Of a stretch of 29,282 bases of DNA, positions 7,966 through 14,294 are shown piece by piece; positions within the stretch are counted from its first letter, which is position 1, and every line of letters begins with the position of its first letter. A program made the translations under genes and the position numbers. The DNA is from a virus. The DNA lies in IMG/VR virus record IMGVR_UViG_3300005939_000030, positions 1 to 29,282 of that record. One strand, given 5' to 3'. Below the pieces are notes generated by a model. The model saw only the letters and a program-made list of their open reading frames with translations. It made no database searches and was not told where the DNA came from.

Positions 7966-9234
7966 ATGGATTTGACAATCAAGAAAAACGAATTGTTGGA
8001 TAAGCAGGAGGCTCTTCTTACCGTAGCAAAGGGAGAAGATAGAGGACTTAATGTTGATGAACAAACAAAGTTCAACGACTATGATACTGAAATATCCAAC
8101 ATAGAAGCAACCATCGAGATGAACATAAAACTCGATGAGAGAGTAAAGGCAAGAAAAGAAGTTGTCACAGAACCCATCCACGCAGAAGTAATAAGCGACA
8201 AACCAAAATGGAAGAACTCAGGGGAGTTTTTGAAATCTGTTGCTAGCGCTTCAAGCGGAGGTACAATCGACAAAAGACTCAGGAACGCAGAAGGTGCAAA
8301 TGAGGCTGTTGGTTCAGAAGGTGGATTCTTGGTAGGCGACCAATTGTTACCATTATTCTTGGAGAAAATGCACGACTCAGCCGTTGTGGCTGGCAACGCA
8401 TTTAAAGTTCCTATTGGTCCTAATGCTAATGGCGTTAAGATTAATGGGATAGACGAATCATCAAGGGCTAACGGTTCGAGATGGGGCGGAGTACAGGCTT
8501 ATTGGGCTTATGAAGCAGGAACGGTCACATCCACCAAACCAGCATTTAAGAAAGAAAGTCTTGACCTAGACAAACTCATGGCAATCTTTTATGCAACAGA
8601 TGAACTTTTACAGGACAGTGTAGCACTTGGTTCAATCGTTGAAAGAGCTTTCGCAGAAGAGATGGCATTTAAACTTGATGATGCACTTATTAATGGCACA
8701 GGCGCAGGACAGCCACAGGGAATCTTGTTATCTGATGCAATGATAGGTGTTGCCAAGGAAACAGACCAAGCCGCTGATTCCATAGTGTTTGAAAACATTG
8801 TGAAGATGTGGTCAAGAATGTGGGCTAAATCAAGAAGCAATGCCACATGGTACATAAATCAGGATATAGAACCTCAGTTGTTCGCACTGTCATTGGCAGT
8901 AGGCACTGGTGGAGTTCCTGTTTATATGCCAGCAAATGGACTTTCAGGATCACCATATGGCACATTACTCGGCAGACCAGTAGTACCAATCGAGCAATGT
9001 CCGACAGTTGGAGATTTGGGAGATATTATCCTAGCCGATATGAGTCAGTATTTACTGATTGAAAAAGGCGGAGTGGATATGCAGGAGAGCGTACACGTTA
9101 AGTTTATTTATGACGAAAGCTGTTTCAGATTCGTCTATAGAGTTAATGGTATGCCAATGTGGGATAGTACACTAACACCGTTTAAGGGTTCAAATACCCA
9201 ATCGCCGTTTGTTGGACTAGCCGCAAGAGCTTAA
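7966..9234 (+). CDS. Major capsid protein, HK97 fold
   Basis: 422 residues starting at ATG 7966, chosen because GGAGGAGG at 7951-7958 is ideally spaced; an in-frame ATG at 7927 lies inside the protease gene with no such site. Residues 1-75 are charged and helical (delta/scaffold domain). The mature body follows, with conserved features: GSEGGFLVGDQLLPLFLEKM (N-arm), the E-loop region around 150-185, LDDALINGTGAGQPQGIL, and the C-terminal P-domain with LLGRPVVPIEQCP. The cleavage site is probably between about residues 75 and 115, removed by the upstream protease. It forms the icosahedral shell. Confidence 0.95.
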   Translation: MDLTIKKNELLDKQEALLTVAKGEDRGLNVDEQTKFNDYDTEISNIEATIEMNIKLDERVKARKEVVTEPIHAEVISDKPKWKNSGEFLKSVASASSGGTIDKRLRNAEGANEAVGSEGGFLVGDQLLPLFLEKMHDSAVVAGNAFKVPIGPNANGVKINGIDESSRANGSRWGGVQAYWAYEAGTVTSTKPAFKKESLDLDKLMAIFYATDELLQDSVALGSIVERAFAEEMAFKLDDALINGTGAGQPQGILLSDAMIGVAKETDQAADSIVFENIVKMWSRMWAKSRSNATWYINQDIEPQLFALSLAVGTGGVPVYMPANGLSGSPYGTLLGRPVVPIEQCPTVGDLGDIILADMSQYLLIEKGGVDMQESVHVKFIYDESCFRFVYRVNGMPMWDSTLTPFKGSNTQSPFVGLAARA

Positions 9235-9249
9235 AGAGAGGTATAAAAT

Positions 9250-9741
9250 ATGAAAATTTGTTTACCTGAATATAACAAGATAGTGACTGCATTAGCACCA
9301 GTGACCACTAACTCCGCCACAGAAGGCGATTATGTTAGTCTTAGAAATGCTAAAAGGTGCAGCGTTGTAGTTAGTCTTACACAGGCAGCCACACACGCCA
9401 CCGCAATCACAATCGAACAGGCCACCGTTGTAGCTGGCACAGATTCAAAGGCAATCACCGTTGTTGTTCCTATATGGGCCAATGAAGATGTTGCTACAAC
9501 TGACACACTCGTTAGGCAGACTGACGCCGTAAGTTACACCGTAGATACAGCCGCTACAAACAAGCTGGTCATATTCCAGATTGACCCGTCAACACTTGAC
9601 GTTGCAAATGGATTTGACTGCATTAATGTTCAGCTAGCTGCATCAAGCGAAGCCACAAACTTCGTTAGTGCTAACTATTTCCTTGAAGCGAAATATGGAA
9701 TGGAAACAGGACCGTCAGCAATAGTAGACATTACTACCTAA
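9250..9741 (+). CDS. Putative capsid decoration / head structural protein
   Basis: 163 residues, all-beta by composition, Thr/Ala/Val rich. It resembles a family often found directly after the capsid gene in Bacillota phages: an APVTT start, IPW/VPIWANEDVATTDTLVRQT in the middle, then FQIDPSTLDVANGFDCI and a Phe/Tyr-rich end. The ribosome site AGAGAGG lies just after the capsid stop. A hairpin follows at once, so it shares a high-level transcript with the capsid. A capsid-binding role is inferred from position and family recall. Confidence 0.75.
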   Translation: MKICLPEYNKIVTALAPVTTNSATEGDYVSLRNAKRCSVVVSLTQAATHATAITIEQATVVAGTDSKAITVVVPIWANEDVATTDTLVRQTDAVSYTVDTAATNKLVIFQIDPSTLDVANGFDCINVQLAASSEATNFVSANYFLEAKYGMETGPSAIVDITT

Positions 9742-9791
9742 ATTGACTGGGGTGGGTTTCCACCCCTTTAATGGCGGAACTACCGCCTTAA
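9742..9791 (+). terminator. Hairpin terminator after capsid/decoration genes
   Basis: GGGGTGG (9749-9755) pairs with CCACCCC (9760-9766) over a four-base loop, followed by only three T's. A second small hairpin follows, GGCGG (9773-9777) with CCGCC (9783-9787). The weak T-tract suggests partial termination. The left part (9742-9756) is identical over 15 bases to 13186-13200. Confidence 0.7.
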
Positions 9792-9815
9792 TTCTTTGAA
9801 AGGAGAAATAGAGTT

Positions 9816-10799
9816 ATGGGAGCAGGAAATACAAACGTAAAATCAAAATGGATTGACGGCAATCTTTGGTTTAAAGACAAATCAGGGAATACATTAATGT
9901 ATCTTGATGGAGCAAACGGATTGATAGGGTCAGTAGGAATCAACACACCGGGCAAAGTATATTATGTTGAAGCAAATGCAGGAGATGACGACAATGACGG
10001 CTTAACCTGGAACACAGCATATAAAACTTTAGTAGTTGCTATGGCAGCAAGTCACGCAAATATTGCAGCAAGTTCAAGTGGGTGGGCCGCAAGAAATAGG
10101 ATTTACTACAAAGGCGACCCAACAGCCACAGCAGATGCAGAACACTTAACTAAACTTGCACAGAAAACTGACATAATTGGAGTAGGCTCTACCGATTGGA
10201 AAGCTAAATCACAACTAATAGGAAATCACGTTATTCCGACAACCAACAGTTACCCAGGGTGCAGATTTATCAATATGATGTTCAAGGGAACAATCGCATC
10301 AGGTGGTGACATATTCACAATAACAGACCAACATGGAGTTGAATTTATAGATTGTGAATTTATGGGAGATTCTACCATCGCAGCAACAGCGGCCGTAATA
10401 GCAACTGCATGTGTTAGTCTTAAATTCAAAAACTGTGTAACAAAAGGAGCTTATTCTGATGCCGTTATTGAAATTGGAGCAGGACAGGCAGATGATTTTG
10501 AAGTTGTTGATTGTTTAATTCAAGGAGCTAACATGGGAATTGACATCAGCGCCTCAGCTACTTTTGTGGCTGGTAAATATGGACTGATTAAAGACAATGT
10601 GTTTAGAACAACTTTGGCTTGTATCAATGATGGAGAATCAAAATGCTATGTTGTTGGTAACAGAGGTTCAACAGCAGCAGCATCAGGTGTAGCACTTGCA
10701 GGAGCAGTTGTGTGTAATATCGCACTTGCACAAGATAACCGTTTTACCACAAGCAGCGATAACAACATTGAGTACCCAGCTTTGGGTTCAATCACTTAA
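9816..10799 (+). CDS. Right-handed beta-helix protein, possible head fibre or spike
   Basis: 327 residues. After a short N-terminal section (1-45) comes YYVEANAGDDDNDGLTWNTAYKTL, the standard opening of NosD/pectate-lyase-like beta-helix proteins. Repeated coil-like strands follow (FINMMFKG, VEFIDCEFMG, LKFKNCVTKG, FEVVDCLIQG, GLIKDNVFRT). AAAGGAG at 9799-9805 is the ribosome site. Such proteins bind or cleave polysaccharide in tailspikes; no catalytic set can be assigned here. Its location between capsid/decoration and the connector genes argues for attachment to the head or neck, though it may simply be a displaced tail component. Confidence 0.72.
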   Translation: MGAGNTNVKSKWIDGNLWFKDKSGNTLMYLDGANGLIGSVGINTPGKVYYVEANAGDDDNDGLTWNTAYKTLVVAMAASHANIAASSSGWAARNRIYYKGDPTATADAEHLTKLAQKTDIIGVGSTDWKAKSQLIGNHVIPTTNSYPGCRFINMMFKGTIASGGDIFTITDQHGVEFIDCEFMGDSTIAATAAVIATACVSLKFKNCVTKGAYSDAVIEIGAGQADDFEVVDCLIQGANMGIDISASATFVAGKYGLIKDNVFRTTLACINDGESKCYVVGNRGSTAAASGVALAGAVVCNIALAQDNRFTTSSDNNIEYPALGSIT

Positions 10800-10810
10800 A
10801 GGAGTAAAAT

Positions 10811-11728
10811 ATGTTGACCAAACTAATCACAGCAGTAACCACAGAACCGATAACTGTATCTGATGTACTTGCTCAAGTCAGACACAATACTTATGACCTT
10901 GCAGATAGTGTTACATTAGTACAGAGCATAGCTCCAGGCGCACATGATGTTGGTTCTGAAACAGGAACTTCCGCTGACTTGCTTGGATATAAATCACTTG
11001 TGCTTTTAGAAGCTGGTGATTGTACAAGCGGAACTGTTGATGTTGTGGTACAGGATTCAGATGATGATACCACATACACAACTTGGTCAACATTTACTCA
11101 GGTTGATGTTGATAATGACAACACTACTTATGAAAAAGAATACACAGGAAACAAAAGATACGTTAAAGGTGTAGCAACTATTGGAACGGCAAGCTGTGAA
11201 TTTGCAGTAAGCGTTATGAAGTATGCTATAACCTCAAGCGAAAGCGCATTGATTACTGCGAAGATTCAAGCAGCAAGAGAGTATGGCGAGGACTATGCAA
11301 AGCAGGCACTAGCACCTCAGACATGGGAAGTCTATTATGATGATTTCCCAAGTTGCGATTTAATAGAGTGGCCTTATGGTCCGATGACCTCATGCACATC
11401 TCTTATATATATTGATTCTGATGGAACGGAAACAACGATGGTAGCCGATACAGATTACATTGTCGACACAGACACATACCCAGGTAGAGTATACCTGCCG
11501 TATGCCACACACTGGCCATCATTCACACCCCAACCATATAACGCAGTAATACTAAAAGGAGTTTGCGGATACACAGGAGCAGCACCGTATATCTTACCTC
11601 ACAACTTCAAGGAAGCCTTATTGGTACACGTTGGGTTAATGTTCCGATATAGGGATGAAGAAATCCCCGAAGGAGCTTTGAACACCGTACACAGGCTTTA
11701 CAAACTAAGGAGTTACAGATGGCTATAA
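10811..11728 (+). CDS. Head-tail connector (gp6-like) with inserted beta domain
   Basis: 305 residues against roughly 190 for ordinary gp6/phiE125 gp8-type connectors. Residues 1-30 (LITAVTTEPITVSDVLAQVR) match the family N-terminus. The family resumes at about 141 (SSESALITAKIQAAREYGED, then LAPQTWEVYYDDFP, the proline-rich middle, and the FKEALLVHVGLMFRYRDE helix). Between them, residues 31-140 form an all-beta block with the LLGYKSLVLLEAG... YTGNKRYVKG pattern seen in stand-alone small phage head proteins. The connector ring docks beneath portal; the inserted domain would project from it. The ribosome site is AAAGGAG. The stop overlaps the next gene. Confidence 0.85.
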   Translation: MLTKLITAVTTEPITVSDVLAQVRHNTYDLADSVTLVQSIAPGAHDVGSETGTSADLLGYKSLVLLEAGDCTSGTVDVVVQDSDDDTTYTTWSTFTQVDVDNDNTTYEKEYTGNKRYVKGVATIGTASCEFAVSVMKYAITSSESALITAKIQAAREYGEDYAKQALAPQTWEVYYDDFPSCDLIEWPYGPMTSCTSLIYIDSDGTETTMVADTDYIVDTDTYPGRVYLPYATHWPSFTPQPYNAVILKGVCGYTGAAPYILPHNFKEALLVHVGLMFRYRDEEIPEGALNTVHRLYKLRSYRWL

Positions 11729-12042
11729 ACGCAGGTAAAATGAACATATCAATTACCTTGCAGTCATCTAGTGGTGGTGTAGATACTTATGGTCAGCCAA
11801 ACAGAACATGGAACGATGTAGTGACTGTATGGGCTGAAAAGAATAACAGAGGCAGCCGTAAATTCTACCAAGCACAAAAGTTATATGCAGAAACAACTGA
11901 TGTGTTTACAACTTGGTACACTGCAAAAATAGACACATTGAACCGCATTAAGTTTGGGAATCGTTATTATAACATCTTAGGATATGACAACACAGACGAA
12001 CGAAACCTTGAACTGGTGCTGATAGCGAAGGAGGAAGTATAA
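11719..12042 (+). CDS. Head-tail adaptor (SPP1 gp16 / Phage_H_T_join-like)
   Basis: 107 residues, normal length. Family pattern: basic beta start (KMNISITLQSSS), DTYGQPNRTWNDVVTVWAE, a central FYQAQKLYAETTDVFTTWY segment, and the C-terminal IKFGNRYYNILGYDN...LELVLIAKE. It forms the stopper or adaptor ring that keeps DNA in the head and receives the tail. AAGGAG at 11707-11712 is its ribosome site. It overlaps the connector gene by ten bases and abuts the next gene without a gap. Confidence 0.9.
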   Translation: MAINAGKMNISITLQSSSGGVDTYGQPNRTWNDVVTVWAEKNNRGSRKFYQAQKLYAETTDVFTTWYTAKIDTLNRIKFGNRYYNILGYDNTDERNLELVLIAKEEV

Positions 12043-12465
12043 ATGGAAATAGAACAAGCATTAATGACTTACCTACTTACGGTGTCAGGTTTAACCACAT
12101 TGGTCAGTAACAGAATATACGCAGAAGAGATGGATGTAAAAATCAACAATAAAATATCAGACATCTTCCCTGCGGTTATATACTCAAAGATAAGTGATGT
12201 GAAAAGCGCAACACTTACAGCACAAATGAAACTTGAGCGACCTTCTTTCCAGTTCTCATCAATAGCACTGAGGAAGTCAGTTGCTCGAGCAATATCAAAC
12301 CAGATAAGAAATGCACTGGTCGACTATCAGGGAACACTGAGCGGTCTTGTGATCCAAAAGATTGAATTGCAAAACGAAGATTCGCTTAAAGAACAATCAA
12401 CTGATGGAACTGTGCAAGTTTACACAGAAACTTTAGAGTTTCAAATCAACTTTGAAAGGAGTTAA
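12043..12465 (+). CDS. Tail terminator/completion protein (DUF3168-like)
   Basis: 140 residues. It starts MEIEQALMTYLLTVSGLTTLV and has the family's N(R)IYAEE... FPAVIYSKISD segment, then ARAISNQIRNALVDYQG and a C-terminal TLEFQINFER strand. In HK97/lambda-type phages this family caps the finished tail tube and joins it to the head. AAGGAGG at 12028-12034 precedes the ATG. It normally follows an HK97 gp10-like gene; here gp10 is missing from that position and lies further downstream (13839-14294). Confidence 0.82.
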   Translation: MEIEQALMTYLLTVSGLTTLVSNRIYAEEMDVKINNKISDIFPAVIYSKISDVKSATLTAQMKLERPSFQFSSIALRKSVARAISNQIRNALVDYQGTLSGLVIQKIELQNEDSLKEQSTDGTVQVYTETLEFQINFERS

Positions 12466-12467
12466 TT

Positions 12468-13184
12468 ATGTCAAACGCTAAACACGCTTTCGGTACTACC
12501 TTTTCATGGAATAGCGAGGATGTAGCCGAACTGACTGCCATTAACGGCATTGAATTGTCAGTTGATTCTGTTGAGGTCACAAGCCATGATTCCGCTGATT
12601 ATTACAAGGAATTTATACCAGGACTTATAGATGCAGGAGATGTTGTTCTCGAAGGAAACTTTGATTACACCGACACAGCCGCACAACATGCCATGATAAC
12701 CGATGCAAATAGTAGAACATCAAGGACGGGAGTTATTACATTCCCATCCGCCACAGGCTCTACATGGACATTTACAGGATTTGTCACAAGCGTCAAAATA
12801 GGGGATGCACCCGTTGACAATGTTGTACCGTTTACGGCAACAGTTAAAGTCACAGGCAAACCTACATTTGCAGTTGCAACATCAGCAGGACTTACTACAC
12901 CATTCTTCTCAATGAGCGAGAGTGCTGTAATTTCACCTGACCCAGCAGCAGCCGTATATTCCTATGTAGCAACCGTATTGACAGCAGTTACATCTGTAAC
13001 ACTCACACCAACAGCAGCAGCAGGAGTAATTACAGTTGCAGGAAATACCGTAGCCACAGGAGTTGCATCAAGTTCAATAACACTTGGAGCAGCAAACACG
13101 AACACCGAAGTACTCGTTGTTATAACAGAAACTAGCAAAGCACCAATTACATATACTGTGCTTGTAGCAAGAGCAGCGACTTAA
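12468..13184 (+). CDS. Major tail protein with C-terminal Ig/cadherin-like domain
   Basis: 238 residues. Residues 1-135 resemble the tail-tube fold: HAFGTTFSW start, VEVTSHDS, DVVLEGNFDYTD and a final VPFTATVKVTGKP strand. Residues 145-238 form a separate Ser/Thr/Ala/Val-rich beta-sandwich ending in ITYTVLVARA, the pattern of cadherin-like/Ig-like add-on domains. Such domains project from the tube surface and are thought to help weak contact with cell-surface sugars. Tube protein is made in many copies, so the tail would be studded with them. The ribosome site is AAAGGAG, two bases before the gene end-start junction. A terminator follows immediately. Confidence 0.88.
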   Translation: MSNAKHAFGTTFSWNSEDVAELTAINGIELSVDSVEVTSHDSADYYKEFIPGLIDAGDVVLEGNFDYTDTAAQHAMITDANSRTSRTGVITFPSATGSTWTFTGFVTSVKIGDAPVDNVVPFTATVKVTGKPTFAVATSAGLTTPFFSMSESAVISPDPAAAVYSYVATVLTAVTSVTLTPTAAAGVITVAGNTVATGVASSSITLGAANTNTEVLVVITETSKAPITYTVLVARAAT

Positions 13185-13185
13185 G

Positions 13186-13217
13186 ATTGACTGGGGTGGG
13201 GCGACCCACCCCTTTTT
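13186..13217 (+). terminator. Strong intrinsic terminator after major tail protein
   Basis: GGGGTGGG (13193-13200) pairs perfectly with CCCACCCC (13205-13212) around a GCGA loop of the GNRA type, followed by five T's (13213-13217). It starts two bases after the major tail protein stop. The first 15 bases are the same as in the element after the capsid/decoration genes. The next gene's ribosome site follows directly, so read-through must feed the downstream tail genes. Confidence 0.88.
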
Positions 13218-13231
13218 AAAAGGAGGTAAAA

Positions 13232-13540
13232 ATGATACCATTTGTAATTTTACAATTAGACAAGGCTTATAATTTACGGTTTGGAATGAGAACAATGCTT
13301 GAACTTAAAAAAGAAGGATTGGACGTTTCAAAGAAATTCGACCCATCAATCGACAATATGCTAAAGGTTTTATGGGTCATGTTAAGAAGAGAAAACTCAG
13401 CACTCACTATAGAAATGGTTGCTGATTTAGTTGATGATAATGCGAACAACCTTGAAGAAGTGTTTGCTAAAGTAGCAGAAGCTATGGAGGTGGCACAAGA
13501 TACGGGGGAGTTAAAAAAGGGGAGAAACAAAAAGAACTAA
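13232..13540 (+). CDS. Tail assembly chaperone, short form (gpG-like)
   Basis: 102 residues, small helical protein between the major tail protein and the tape measure, the standard place for the lambda gpG counterpart. It is thought to coat the tape measure during tail assembly. AAAAGGAGG at 13217-13225 is a strong ribosome site. The C-terminus is basic (KKGRNKKN). The slippery heptamer lies seven codons before the stop, so most ribosomes would make this form and a minority would continue in the -1 frame. Confidence 0.85.
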   Translation: MIPFVILQLDKAYNLRFGMRTMLELKKEGLDVSKKFDPSIDNMLKVLWVMLRRENSALTIEMVADLVDDNANNLEEVFAKVAEAMEVAQDTGELKKGRNKKN

Positions 13541-13842
13541 ACTTTGACAGCGAATATAAGTATGCTTTAAAAATGGGAATGAAACCATTGGATTTTTGGG
13601 AATTAACATATGCTGAATTTTACCACATGATGAAAGCACACCACGAAAATCTCAAAGAAGAGTTCAAAGATACATTAAGATTGGCATGGTATACAGCGGC
13701 ATTTACAAGAGCAAAGGACTTACCAAAACTTGAAACTGTATTGGCAGATGTATCAGACAAGAAAAAGCAAACCTCAGAAGAGATGATGGCAATGGCAAAA
13801 ATGTTAAACGCAACACATGGAGGCATAGAGGTTAAGACATGA
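13232..13842 (+). CDS. Tail assembly chaperone, -1 frameshift fusion (gpGT-like)
   Basis: Frameshifted product of about 203 residues: 96 from the short-form frame up to the AAG codon at 13517-13519, then 107 in the -1 frame ending at 13842. The -1 frame is open across the junction (GEKQKELNFDSEYKYALK leads into the MGMKPLDFWELTYAEF segment at 13573). That downstream part has the Trp/Phe-rich WELTYAEFYHMMKAH motif typical of the second half of Bacillota chaperone pairs. An ATG at 13573 exists but has no convincing Shine-Dalgarno site, supporting expression as the fusion. The T part recruits tail tube subunits to the tape measure in lambda. Confidence 0.85.
13513..13519 (+). promoter_or_regulatory. 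-1 ribosomal frameshift site A AAA AAG
   Basis: In the zero frame the codons are TTA AAA AAG GGG, so A AAA AAG is correctly phased for a tandem -1 slip, the same heptamer as Escherichia coli dnaX. A purine-rich GGGGGAG lies three bases upstream and GGAGG at 13486-13490. No strong 3' hairpin was obvious to me. Confidence 0.85.
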
Positions 13843-14294
13843 TAAAGATTGATATTATAGGCGAAAAAGAACTAAAAGCGGCAGTACAAAGACTACCGCT
13901 TGAAATGCTTGGAGATATAAAAGACGGGTCTGACTATGTGGCTGAGGCTGTTGTGTTGCCTAATATTAGAAAGCATCTTAGAAAATATCACAAGTATTCG
14001 CAGACAGGTGAACTAAGCAGAAGCCTATATATTAAAAAAAGAAAAATAAACACATATAAGTCAAACTTAGGGAAAGCTACTAAGTACAATGCGATAGTTG
14101 CATTTAAAAGAGATGGAGCTTCTATTGTTCCACTTGAATTAGGGCATAAACTTGTAATAAAGGGTAAAACTGTAAAGATGATAAAAGAACATCCATTCAT
14201 GCGACCAGGAGCAGATGATAGCCAAGCCACAGTAAACAGGGTAATAATCGGAGCGATACAGAAAACAATAGCAAGAATGGGAGGTCTTAAATGA
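13839..14294 (+). CDS. HK97 gp10-like neck/tail-completion protein
   Basis: 151 residues. It shows the gp10-like pattern: amphipathic start IIGEKELKAAVQRLP, QTGELSRSLYIKK (the TG.L..S element), VPLELGHKL and the KEHPFMRPGAD motif, then a C-terminal helix. In relatives this protein acts at the head-tail joint and its gene lies between the adaptor and the DUF3168-type gene. Here it sits after the chaperone pair and just before the tape measure, overlapping each neighbour by four bases. Because it overlaps the chaperone T frame, its translation is coupled to the frameshifted product or to weak initiation. The placement is unusual. Confidence 0.83.
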   Translation: MIKIDIIGEKELKAAVQRLPLEMLGDIKDGSDYVAEAVVLPNIRKHLRKYHKYSQTGELSRSLYIKKRKINTYKSNLGKATKYNAIVAFKRDGASIVPLELGHKLVIKGKTVKMIKEHPFMRPGADDSQATVNRVIIGAIQKTIARMGGLK

